A stretch of 64,000 nt of DNA from Ignavibacteriales bacterium (GTDB taxonomy: Bacteria > Bacteroidota > Ignavibacteria > UBA10030 > SZUA-254): positions 1,312,774 through 1,376,773 of the forward strand of contig JACRMQ010000007.1 of NCBI GenBank assembly GCA_016214905.1, in the 5' to 3' direction. Below the pieces are notes generated by a model that saw only the letters and a list, made by a program, of their open reading frames with translations, made no database searches and was not told the DNA's origin. Below, piece by piece: positions 7,459-15,594 of this stretch. A program made the translations under genes and the position numbers. The stretch's first letter is position 1. Every line of letters begins with the position of its first letter.

Positions 7459-8364
7459 TCAGCGACGTTTACCGTCATATTCATCATACGATTTTTGATG
7501 TTCAGGATCGATTTTCGCAATTCGACTATAAATCGAAGGTTCCTTTGAGCGCTGGAACGTTTCACTAATCTCAAGATATTTCGTATCGAAAAAAGTTCGT
7601 ATGATGATAGTTGGTTGATTGATTTTTTCACGAAGTTTTCCTATTTTATCCAACGCGAGGAAGATCCTGCGTAACGGCAGCTTCTTCTCGGTGTAGAGGG
7701 AATCGAGCCCTCTGAAATGATAGATGTGAACCGCCTTCCGGAAATCCTGGAACTTCGGATTCAGAAGTTCATCGATGATTTGTGAACGAGAGTATAAACC
7801 TTGTGTCGAGGATTCCCAACCTTTCGCATCGGATGCGGAACCGCGAGCAATGTTTGAAATCTCGTACGCCTTCTGAAAATATGGAGTTCCTCCGCCTGTC
7901 TGATATGTATCGGCATCGTATCCTAAGATCAGATAAATATAAAAATCAATGAAACTCAATAACGGATCGAATCGGGTTTCCATATGCGTGAGAGTTTGAT
8001 TCCGAATATATTCGAAGTTCCACTTGTCGTCCATTATGCGAACAACTGCGGTGGATTTATCCGCCCGGTAAATCGGTCTTTGGCTGCCGATAAAAACTTG
8101 GGCTTTATATCCATGCTCTCCTTCACTTCCCTGGAACGAAATATTTATCGCGCATTTGATTCTCTGATCTCCCCGGTCTTCCTGTGTCCAGCGATGACCG
8201 TTGATATAATTTTTAAGTTGTTGAACGAAATCGTTCAAATTATCTTTCGCTTCAGATGTTGTCAACGGTTCGAGGTCGATGGTTACGTCGCAATCAATTT
8301 CCTGAGCTTGGATAAAAGTAGTCAGGCAAAACGACAGAACCGCGAATATGATTATGGTTTTCAT
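7459..8364 (-). CDS. DUF4835 protein, PorD-like type IX secretion component
   Basis: A 301-residue secreted protein: signal peptide MKTIIIFAVLSFCLTTFIQAQ, followed by the DUF4835 pattern seen across Bacteroidota (EIDCDVTIDLEPL at the mature N-terminus, FVQQLKNYINGHRWT, QRPIYRADKSTAVVRI, LLSFIDFYIYLILGYDADTY, and an NPKFQDFRKAVHIYHFRGLD segment). This family has been linked to PorD of the type IX secretion system; I rely on memory for that link. The frame runs upstream to 8406, but the ATG at 8364 is chosen because it starts the signal peptide and has AGGAG about 9 nt before it. It would act in the periplasm or outer membrane. It stands alone on the minus strand, back to back with the PorV-like gene at 8450. 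Confidence 0.8.
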   Translation of the reverse strand: MKTIIIFAVLSFCLTTFIQAQEIDCDVTIDLEPLTTSEAKDNLNDFVQQLKNYINGHRWTQEDRGDQRIKCAINISFQGSEGEHGYKAQVFIGSQRPIYRADKSTAVVRIMDDKWNFEYIRNQTLTHMETRFDPLLSFIDFYIYLILGYDADTYQTGGGTPYFQKAYEISNIARGSASDAKGWESSTQGLYSRSQIIDELLNPKFQDFRKAVHIYHFRGLDSLYTEKKLPLRRIFLALDKIGKLREKINQPTIIIRTFFDTKYLEISETFQRSKEPSIYSRIAKIDPEHQKSYDEYDGKRR

Positions 8365-8449
8365 AGAAAAATTCTCCTGTGTTGAAATATAGAGAATAGT
8401 CATCACTTGTTCAAGTTTCGAGTCAAAATTAAAATATCATGGAGGTGAT

Positions 8450-9250
8450 ATGATAAAGCTTATTGTTTCGATATTAATATTTGTTTCTGTCTGTGAATGT
8501 GGATTCGAGAAAAACAGTTTAGGAGCTCGTTCATCCGGTATGAGTTGTGCATTGACTGCGGATATCGGTGATGTCTGGTCGATTGCGGTGAACCCGGCAG
8601 GAATTGCGGGAATCGATAATTTTAAATTCGCCTGCTCCTACACTCCTCAAATATTTGGGATACGGGAATTGAGTATTCAATCATTAGTCGGTTATGTGCC
8701 TGTTTCATTCGGTGTATTCGGCGGCTTAATTCAAAGTTCCGGATTAAAAATGTATAAAGAAATTACCGCAACTATTTCATACGGAGCAAAGTTGTCAGAT
8801 TTATCATTCGGTCTGAATCTGAATTATTACCATTTGTCAATCGAACGTTACGGTTCCGATGCGACCGTTGGGTGCGATGCCGGGATAAATATACCGCTAT
8901 CGCAAAAAATCGAATGCGGCTTATCGATACGAAATATTAATTCACCCACAATCGGGAAAACGAAAGAAAAATTACCGCAATCGATTTCGGTAGGAGTAAA
9001 TTATAAACCGTTCGATAATCTGCAAATTGTCTTCGATGCATTTAAAGAAATTTCATTCGACCCATCGCTCCGCACCGGCTTAGAGTATTGGTTGATCGAT
9101 GCCTTTGCGGTTCGTGCTGGAATGATTGAATGTCCGATCCAATATTCTGCCGGTTTCGGTGTTCGAATCTCGATATTTCAAATCGATTATGCATCCAGCA
9201 GACATATCGATCTCGGATGGACTCATACATTCTCATTATCGTTTTTTTAG
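8450..9250 (+). CDS. PorV/PorQ-like outer-membrane beta-barrel protein
   Basis: A 266-residue protein with a signal segment (MIKLIVSILIFVSVCECG) followed by the opening typical of PorV/PorQ and UPF0164-like barrels: FEKNSLGARSSGMSCAL, then WSIAVNPAGIAGIDN. Alternating hydrophobic strands fill the rest, and the chain ends in Phe. The start is marked by a strong ribosome site (GGAGGTGAT, directly before the ATG). In this phylum, PorV recognises or shuttles T9SS cargo and PorQ is part of the attachment complex; this protein is shorter than either, so it may be a generic relative. It is followed by another barrel gene 13 bp away, suggesting one operon. Confidence 0.65.
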   Translation: MIKLIVSILIFVSVCECGFEKNSLGARSSGMSCALTADIGDVWSIAVNPAGIAGIDNFKFACSYTPQIFGIRELSIQSLVGYVPVSFGVFGGLIQSSGLKMYKEITATISYGAKLSDLSFGLNLNYYHLSIERYGSDATVGCDAGINIPLSQKIECGLSIRNINSPTIGKTKEKLPQSISVGVNYKPFDNLQIVFDAFKEISFDPSLRTGLEYWLIDAFAVRAGMIECPIQYSAGFGVRISIFQIDYASSRHIDLGWTHTFSLSFF

Positions 9251-9263
9251 AAGAGGAGGAGAG

Positions 9264-11030
9264 ATGAAAAGTATAATGTTATTTATTTCGATACTCCTGA
9301 TTGAATCGATTTCCTTCTCTCAATCTGATGATTTAAATCAGATAGATTCTTTAGAGATAGATAATAGAATCGAAGAGCAGGTTGAACAATCTTCAACTTC
9401 TGATGACGATCCGAACACCGATCTGATATTCAAAAATAAACAGAAAGATGAATACAAAATATCCTTCAGGAACAGATTGAGTTGGAATTTGGATCGATCG
9501 GTAGGTTATATTCAAAAATCATACAAGGGTTCACCATATAAAATGTATCACCGAATTAAATCAAAAATCAGGAGAAATATATCCGGAGGTATATTAACAG
9601 AAAAGGATCCCGGCGAATTGCATTATGCAGACTTTCTCAGTTTCAATCTCGCAATCGCAGATGTCGGATCGATAAACAAAATTGTGTTTGGAGATTATGT
9701 CTTGAAAACGGGACTGGGACTTGTCTTTGGCGATTTGTACGGCATGACTAAAGGTGCCGAGATTGTATCTCCGGTATTAAGAGAATCGGATGTTGTTCGA
9801 AGTTATCTTTCCTCCGGTGAATCAGGTTTTTTCAGAGGTGCCGCGTTTGAATTTTCTCTGGGAAATTTTAATATAACGAGTTTTATATCAAGCATGAAAA
9901 AAAGTGCATCCATCGATTCGGCAGGTAATGTTACCAGCATTTATTCATCAGGATATTTTCGTACCGTGAATGAGATCTCTAAAAGAAATAACTTGTCGGA
10001 AAAAATGTATGGGGCTCATATAAAATTTAACGCATGGAAAGGGACCGTTTTTGGTTTGACATATTCCAGAAATTATTATTCAAATCCCGTTCTCCTTGAT
10101 GATGGAAAAAAGGAGCTCGGTAGATCTAATACTGCATACTCTGCAGATTGGATGGTAATATCATCTGCGACAACATTCTTCGGAGAGTGTGCTGTTGCTA
10201 GCTCAACCCTTGCCGGACTTGGTGGAATAAAAATATCTCCTTATAACTCATTCTCCGTGATTACCGCTTACCGTAATTATCCTTACAAATTTGTCACTCT
10301 GCATGGCAATCCGTTCGGTGAACGAGGATCGGATGAGAATGGAATGTACCTTGGACTTACCGCCAAGATTTATCAGCGATTACGATTATCGATTTACGGA
10401 GATTTATTCCGGTTTAATGATTCGAATTCATCACGATTTTCCGAAGTCGGTTCTGATATTTTATCGCAGATCGAATTGGGTATCGATAAATCAACTTTAC
10501 TCACAGTCAGGTATCGTCGGAAGAAAAGCCAAGATAAATTAGATGTGAGTGATAATTATGGATTTTCAAAATTGATTAACGGTGAAGTGCACAAACAACA
10601 AATCCGATTCAATATCGATCATTCAATATCTAAAAATCTTCGAGTGAAAGGGAGGTATGAATATCGACTTTTAAAACATGATTATTTTAAGATCGAATCC
10701 GGAACGTTAGTTATGAGCGATGTTGTTTATTCAGTGTCATCCTCATTTATCGTAAACAGTAGAACAATTTATTACAAGACTGGTTCGTTCGATAGCGGAA
10801 TTTATGAATTCGAAAGAGACCTTGATGGTGTAATGACCCAACCGATTTTGTACGGAAAAGGATTGCGGTGGTATATCCTTCTAAAATATGAGTTGGTCGA
10901 ATCGATTGAATTATCGGCAAAGTATTCAAACAACACAAGAGATGATTTGAAAAAGATAGGAACAGGAGCAGATCAGCTTCCCGATAATATCGATGAGAGA
11001 ATTGGGATTCAAATAGAGATCAGATTTTAG
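9264..11030 (+). CDS. Outer-membrane beta-barrel protein of the ComEA-associated type, without the helix-hairpin-helix N-domain
   Basis: A 588-residue protein: signal peptide (MKSIMLFISILLIESISFSQ), an acidic Ser/Asp linker (about 21-65), then a long barrel. The order of motifs (RNRLSWNLDRSVGYIQKSYKGSPYKMY, GGILTEKDPGE, IVFGDYVLKTGLGLVFG, SGESGFFRGAAFE) matches, as I recall, barrels in this phylum that usually carry a ComEA-like DNA-binding helix-hairpin-helix region in front. Here that region is missing or reduced to the linker. The ATG at 9264 has AGGAGGAGAG just before it; the frame extends back into the upstream gene to 9126 but that start would lose the signal peptide. The function is unknown; a role in DNA uptake is suggested only by those relatives. 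Confidence 0.6.
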   Translation: MKSIMLFISILLIESISFSQSDDLNQIDSLEIDNRIEEQVEQSSTSDDDPNTDLIFKNKQKDEYKISFRNRLSWNLDRSVGYIQKSYKGSPYKMYHRIKSKIRRNISGGILTEKDPGELHYADFLSFNLAIADVGSINKIVFGDYVLKTGLGLVFGDLYGMTKGAEIVSPVLRESDVVRSYLSSGESGFFRGAAFEFSLGNFNITSFISSMKKSASIDSAGNVTSIYSSGYFRTVNEISKRNNLSEKMYGAHIKFNAWKGTVFGLTYSRNYYSNPVLLDDGKKELGRSNTAYSADWMVISSATTFFGECAVASSTLAGLGGIKISPYNSFSVITAYRNYPYKFVTLHGNPFGERGSDENGMYLGLTAKIYQRLRLSIYGDLFRFNDSNSSRFSEVGSDILSQIELGIDKSTLLTVRYRRKKSQDKLDVSDNYGFSKLINGEVHKQQIRFNIDHSISKNLRVKGRYEYRLLKHDYFKIESGTLVMSDVVYSVSSSFIVNSRTIYYKTGSFDSGIYEFERDLDGVMTQPILYGKGLRWYILLKYELVESIELSAKYSNNTRDDLKKIGTGADQLPDNIDERIGIQIEIRF

Positions 11031-11042
11031 ATTTCGGATTTT

Positions 11043-11070
11043 ATCCTTCATCCTTCATCCTTTATACTTC
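11043..11070 (+). repeat. Short-period CCTTCAT microrepeat between genes
   Basis: About four degenerate copies of a 7-8-bp unit (ATCCTTC ATCCTTC ATCCTTT ATACTTC) fill the spacer between the barrel gene and mnmA. Similar short-period repeats of different sequence lie in at least four other spacers of this window. Confidence 0.5.
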
Positions 11071-11128
11071 TGTGACCCATTGCTTCTTTTGCTCTTCCAT
11101 GTAAAATTCTATATCTTAAAATAAATCT

Positions 11129-12235
11129 ATGACAAATTCAAACAAAAATAAAACTGTAATTATCGCGATGAGCGGCGGTGTAGATTCTTCGGTAGCAGCC
11201 GCTATGTTGGTTGAGCAGGGTTACAATGTAATCGGTGTTACAATGAAAATGTTCAACTTCGAAGAGGTTGGCGGAAATGTTTATCGCGAGGCAAGTTGTT
11301 GCGGATTAGATGCATTCAACGATGCAAGAATTGTTGCGGTGAATTTAGGAATCCCTCATTACATTCTCGATTTTTCCGAGCAGTTCGGGCGCGAGGTGAT
11401 CGATAATTTTGTCGATGAATATCGCAACGGACGAACGCCAAACCCATGCGTTGTTTGTAACCAGAAAATCAAATGGAGCGAGTTGCTGAAAAAAGCAGAT
11501 GCGCTCGATGCTGAATTCATTGCCACCGGTCATTATGCGCGTGTTAGGTTTGATGAGGAATCGAAAAGATACAATTTGTTTCGCTCCAAAGACGCTGACA
11601 AAGATCAAACATACGCATTGTGGGGATTGAGTCAGGAATCTTTGCGGCGGACTATCTTTCCGCTCGCAGATATGACGAAGAAAGAAGTGCGAGCATTTGC
11701 TTCATCGAGGGGAATTAAAACCGCCACGAAGGAAGAAAGTTTCGAAATCTGTTTTGTCGCAGATAACGATTACCGCCGTTTCCTTAAAGAACGGTTTGCA
11801 CGTACAGGAGTGAAACCGGAACCGGGTGATTTATTATTTGATGGGAAAATTGTTGGCAAGCATGAAGGCACTCCGTTTTATACGATTGGTCAGCGGAGCG
11901 GTATTGGTGCTCACGGAGAGAAAGTATATGTGACTGATATCGATCCGGGGAATAATTTAGTTCAGATCGGTAAAAATATCGATTTGATGAAAACTGAATT
12001 AATCGCTAAGAATATTAATCTGATCACACTGGAAAAACTTGACGGAGAAATAGCTGTGAAGGCAATGGTACGTTACAAAGATACGCCAACTCTGGCTATC
12101 GCTTCAGCATCTGCAGACGAGATGATAAAAATAATTTTTAAAGAACCGAAGCGCGCCATAACTCCGGGACAATCGCTGGTTATGTATGACGGCGATAAGG
12201 TTGTGGGTGGTGGGGTGATTGAAACCGTTCTCTGA
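11129..12235 (+). CDS. mnmA: tRNA-specific 2-thiouridylase MnmA
   Basis: A 368-residue cytoplasmic enzyme that puts sulfur on U34 of the tRNAs for Lys, Glu and Gln. It uses ATP to adenylate the base and a cysteine persulfide to thiolate it. The PP-loop SGGVDSSVAA is at residues 15-24. The two catalytic cysteines are Cys107 (NPCVVCN) and Cys208 (EICFVADNDYRRFL). GHYAR in the middle and FYTIGQRSGIG near residue 250 are further family signatures, and the length is normal (about 360-370). The Ile/Val-rich C-terminal domain (VRYKDTP, ITPGQSLVMYDGD) is complete. It stands as its own unit with no neighbour in the thiolation relay. Confidence is high; the alternative ATP-pyrophosphatase ThiI has a different domain order. 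Confidence 0.97.
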   Translation: MTNSNKNKTVIIAMSGGVDSSVAAAMLVEQGYNVIGVTMKMFNFEEVGGNVYREASCCGLDAFNDARIVAVNLGIPHYILDFSEQFGREVIDNFVDEYRNGRTPNPCVVCNQKIKWSELLKKADALDAEFIATGHYARVRFDEESKRYNLFRSKDADKDQTYALWGLSQESLRRTIFPLADMTKKEVRAFASSRGIKTATKEESFEICFVADNDYRRFLKERFARTGVKPEPGDLLFDGKIVGKHEGTPFYTIGQRSGIGAHGEKVYVTDIDPGNNLVQIGKNIDLMKTELIAKNINLITLEKLDGEIAVKAMVRYKDTPTLAIASASADEMIKIIFKEPKRAITPGQSLVMYDGDKVVGGGVIETVL

Positions 12236-12352
12236 ATGGGTTAAAATTTTATCTTGTTTTTTAGAAATCAATGAGCTAACTTGATAAAAGTGAATCCTAA
12301 TATATTAGATTCACTGGGTGAAAATATTAATAATTATGCTAAGAGGCAGGTT

Positions 12353-13762
12353 ATGAAAGCATCGATTATATTATTAATTTTATTTCTTTCTTTAAGTGTA
12401 ATATCTTTCTCACAAATTACACATCTGGGTTTGGACAGCATTTGCGTTAATGATATCAGGATCTACAATGATTACCTCTATGTAGGAACGGTTGATAGTG
12501 GTGTATACCGGTTCAATGGTGCCGATTCATCGTGGAGTAATCTTGGATTGAGAGGTAGATGGATTACATCAATATATCCTGACTACTCTTCGCTAAGAGC
12601 AGGAGTTGACCGACAAAAAAGGCCTGGCGATTCGACATTGATATATAGATTATCAACTGGAGATTGGATCGCTGATGACAGCGGAATTGTTAAATCGGAA
12701 GTTGGCAAGGTAAGTATGATTGACGGGAATGGCTACTATTTATTTGCAGCCACCGATGGAGGAATCTATAAAAAAACTGATACTTCATGGCAGAATGTAT
12801 TTCCTGCATCCACGATGGCAAATATTAAAATATCTCCATATTCTCAATTATGGATTAGTGGAATGTCTGGTTACGGATTTTATCTAATCGGAAAATCAAA
12901 CGACTGGGGGCAAACTTGGAACGGTGTCTCAGATGATGATACACTTTTTAATGGAAATGTTACATCATTCGCCTTTCATTCAAAAGACACGAATATTATT
13001 TATTTTGCAAATGGGAATTCAATTGTAAAAATCACTGACTCTCGTATTTCACCTGGTAATCCTTTGGTTGGTCATCGTACTCTTATCTGTGATCATAACT
13101 TAAGCACGGTAGTAATAGATCCATTCGATAATAACCATCTGCTTGCTGGCGGAGATCATTTCCAATTATACGAAACGACAAATGCGGGAGACACTTGGCA
13201 ATTAATAACCGCGGTCGATAGCGGAAATAATATCACCGATCTGGAAATCAGAGAAACCAACTTGTGCAAAGTATATATCTCTACAAGTAAGAACGGTGTT
13301 TACCAGTTGACATTACCCGATGCAGGATACAGGATGAAGCTTAATTTTTGTGGATGGAATCTATTTTCGTTACCTCTGATCCCGCGCGATTCATATAAAC
13401 CAAATCTAGTACCGTCCGCAATCTCAAAAGCATTTTCTTTTAAAGGGCAGTATGAAATGCAGGATTCATTAATCCCTGGTAAAGGATACTGGGTGAAGTA
13501 TGACGGATGCAAAACAGAATATTTTATCGGTGAACAAATTTTTTCTTTATCAATTGATGTTCTCCCCGGTTGGAATATGATTGGTTCGATTTCCAAACCG
13601 GTAGCGGTCGCAAATATCGGATTATCATCCGGATTGACAATCGGACCAGTATACACATATACCGGTGGTTCTTATCTTCACGCAACTACAATCGATCCCG
13701 GTTTAGGATACTGGGTAAGAGCAAATCAAGCAGGCACAATAACGTTGGTTGCTTCACCTTAG
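12353..13762 (+). CDS. Secreted beta-propeller (sialidase/YCF48-like fold) surface protein
   Basis: A 469-residue protein starting MKASIILLILFLSLSVISFSQ, a clear signal peptide. The frame extends back to a TTG at 12281, but the ATG at 12353 with AGAGGCAGG in front is the better start. The body has repeated blades with propeller phrases such as YVGTVDSGVYRF, YLFAATDGGIYKK, WGQTWNG and YETTNAGDTWQLI, of the kind seen in BNR/Asp-box and two-component-regulator-type propellers. The last 130 residues contain two GYWV units (PGKGYWVKYDG, PGLGYWVRANQ) alternating with GWNMIGS-type strands, a motif common in secreted proteins of this group. A classical NYPNPFNP sorting domain is absent. Binding of a polymer or a structural role is possible; no catalytic residue can be named. 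Confidence 0.6.
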   Translation: MKASIILLILFLSLSVISFSQITHLGLDSICVNDIRIYNDYLYVGTVDSGVYRFNGADSSWSNLGLRGRWITSIYPDYSSLRAGVDRQKRPGDSTLIYRLSTGDWIADDSGIVKSEVGKVSMIDGNGYYLFAATDGGIYKKTDTSWQNVFPASTMANIKISPYSQLWISGMSGYGFYLIGKSNDWGQTWNGVSDDDTLFNGNVTSFAFHSKDTNIIYFANGNSIVKITDSRISPGNPLVGHRTLICDHNLSTVVIDPFDNNHLLAGGDHFQLYETTNAGDTWQLITAVDSGNNITDLEIRETNLCKVYISTSKNGVYQLTLPDAGYRMKLNFCGWNLFSLPLIPRDSYKPNLVPSAISKAFSFKGQYEMQDSLIPGKGYWVKYDGCKTEYFIGEQIFSLSIDVLPGWNMIGSISKPVAVANIGLSSGLTIGPVYTYTGGSYLHATTIDPGLGYWVRANQAGTITLVASP

Positions 13763-13803
13763 AGAAAGCATAACGATGTAACATTTTCGGTGGAATTAAT
13801 TTT

Positions 13804-13828
13804 GATATGCGATGTGCGATATGGGATA
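13804..13828 (+). repeat. Short-period GATATGCGATG microrepeat
   Basis: Degenerate tandem units (GATATGCGATGTGCGATATGGGATA) in the spacer before the carboxylase gene, about 35 bp upstream of its promoter. It has the same style as other spacer microrepeats in this window. Confidence 0.4.
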
Positions 13829-13863
13829 CCGACATTGCATATCAAACATCCATCTGTTTTTTC

Positions 13864-13892
13864 TTGACATCCATCGCATCTTTCCCTATATT
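13864..13892 (+). promoter_or_regulatory. Promoter TTGACA-N17-TATATT for the carboxyltransferase gene
   Basis: TTGACA at 13864-13869, a 17-bp spacer, and TATATT at 13887-13892, so transcription would begin near 13899, about 30 bp before the start codon at 13929. This is a perfect housekeeping -35 with optimal spacing. The same arrangement recurs at 15522, 50782 and 51296. Confidence 0.75.
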
Positions 13893-13928
13893 TCTCATCA
13901 TCAATGTTAAAATTGCCAAAGGTGGTTT

Positions 13929-15488
13929 ATGTCAAAACAAAATAAGTCGGAAAGATTAGCACAGTTACATCATCTAAAAGAAAAATCTTTACACGGTGGT
14001 GGTGCAAAAAGAATCGAAGATCAGCACAACAAAGGTAAACTTACTGCCAGAGAACGGATTGAGGTTTTGTTGGATCGTAACAGCTTTCTTGAAATTGATG
14101 CGCTTGTTGAGCATCGCTCTTATGATTTCGGTTTAGAAAAACAAAAAGTTCTTGGAGATGGAGTTGTAACAGGCAGCGGAACCATCGATGGTCGATTGGT
14201 TTTCGTTTTCAGTCAGGATTTTACGGTATTTGGTGGATCGCTTTCCGAGGCGCATGCGGAAAAAATTTGCAAGATAATGGATATGGCTTTAAAAGTTGGC
14301 GCACCTGTAATAGGGTTGAATGACTCGGGTGGTGCACGAATTCAGGAAGGTGTTGTAAGTCTTGGCGGGTACGCCGATATATTTTTACGCAACACACTTG
14401 CATCCGGTGTTATTCCACAAATATCAGCAATCATGGGACCATGCGCAGGTGGTGCAGTTTATTCTCCTGCGATAACCGATTTCACTTTCATGGTGAAAAA
14501 TACAAGCTATATGTTTGTGACGGGACCGAACGTCGTAAAAACCGTTACTCACGAAGATGTATCGTTCGAAAATCTTGGCGGTGCAATCACACATGCAACA
14601 AAATCGGGTGTGGCGCATTTTGCTTGTGAAAACGAAGGGGAGTGTTTACTGGCGATAAGAAAATTGGTCAGTTTCCTTCCACCGAATAATCTAGACGACG
14701 CGCCAATGGTAAAATCTAAAGATGATCCGAATCGGTCGGATGAAAAACTTAACTCGATTGTACCCGAGAACCCGAACAAACCTTACGATATGAAAGAAGT
14801 GATCAGGTTGATAGTTGATGATAATGATTTTTTTGAAGTGCATGAATTGTACGCACAAAATATAATTGTCGGATTCGGACGACTTGGCGGACGGTCTGTT
14901 GGAATTATCGCGAACCAACCATCGGTACTGGCAGGTGTACTGGACAATGATTCATCCATGAAAGGTGCCCGCTTTGTACGCTTCTGCGATGCGTTTAATA
15001 TCCCGTTAGTCGTCCTAGAAGACGTCCCTGGTTTCCTACCCGGCACAGATCAGGAATGGCGGGGGATAATCAAGAACGGTGCAAAATTGCTTTACGCGTT
15101 TTGTGAGGCAACAGTTCCAAAAGTAACTGTCATTACGCGCAAAGCATACGGAGGAGCTTATGACGTGATGAATTCGAAACATATTCGTGGTGACTTCAAT
15201 TTTGCCTGGCCCACGGCGGAAATTGCGGTCATGGGGCCTCAGGGTGCTGTGGAGATAATCTTCAAAAAGGAGATAGAAAATGCGGAAAATAAAGAAAAAG
15301 CGCTTTCGGAGAAAGTAGAGGAGTACCGGACAAAATTCGCTAATCCATACATCGCTGCTGCCCGTGGTTATCTTGATGATGTAATAGAACCGAGTGAAAC
15401 ACGGTCGCGTTTGATTAAAGTGCTTAAAATATTAGAAAACAAAGTAGACCTCAATCCGAAGAAAAAGCATGGTAATATACCACTATGA
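13929..15488 (+). CDS. Acyl-CoA carboxylase beta subunit (propionyl-CoA carboxylase / methylmalonyl-CoA carboxyltransferase type)
   Basis: A 519-residue carboxyltransferase of the PccB/MMCD-12S family, which moves CO2 from biotin to propionyl-CoA (or a similar acyl-CoA) in the cytoplasm. Family landmarks are in order: [18 protein letters not shown] at the N-terminus, [47 protein letters not shown], then in the C-half ADIF-like crotonase folds with [12 protein letters not shown] and AYGGAYDVM. The two oxyanion-hole Gly pairs (GPCAGGA, YGGAYD) are intact and the length is typical. No biotin-carboxylase or biotin carrier gene is adjacent, so its partners must be elsewhere. A ribosome site AGGTGG lies just before the ATG and a consensus promoter precedes it. 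Substrate choice cannot be read without modelling. Confidence 0.93.
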   Translation: MSKQNKSERLAQLHHLKEKSLHGGGAKRIEDQHNKGKLTARERIEVLLDRNSFLEIDALVEHRSYDFGLEKQKVLGDGVVTGSGTIDGRLVFVFSQDFTVFGGSLSEAHAEKICKIMDMALKVGAPVIGLNDSGGARIQEGVVSLGGYADIFLRNTLASGVIPQISAIMGPCAGGAVYSPAITDFTFMVKNTSYMFVTGPNVVKTVTHEDVSFENLGGAITHATKSGVAHFACENEGECLLAIRKLVSFLPPNNLDDAPMVKSKDDPNRSDEKLNSIVPENPNKPYDMKEVIRLIVDDNDFFEVHELYAQNIIVGFGRLGGRSVGIIANQPSVLAGVLDNDSSMKGARFVRFCDAFNIPLVVLEDVPGFLPGTDQEWRGIIKNGAKLLYAFCEATVPKVTVITRKAYGGAYDVMNSKHIRGDFNFAWPTAEIAVMGPQGAVEIIFKKEIENAENKEKALSEKVEEYRTKFANPYIAAARGYLDDVIEPSETRSRLIKVLKILENKVDLNPKKKHGNIPL

Positions 15489-15521
15489 AATGAGATTTAT
15501 CACTCCCCTTTGAAATAGTGC

Positions 15522-15550
15522 TTGACATTTTCCGCTAAAACACCTATATT
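15522..15550 (+). promoter_or_regulatory. Promoter TTGACA-N17-TATATT for the lytic transglycosylase gene
   Basis: TTGACA at 15522-15527, 17-bp spacer, TATATT at 15545-15550. It predicts a start near 15557 and a leader of about 38 nt. It is identical in both hexamers to the promoter at 13864. Confidence 0.75.
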
Positions 15551-15594
15551 TTCAACAGCTATAATTTAAGTTAAACGAAAATATCGAGTATTTA

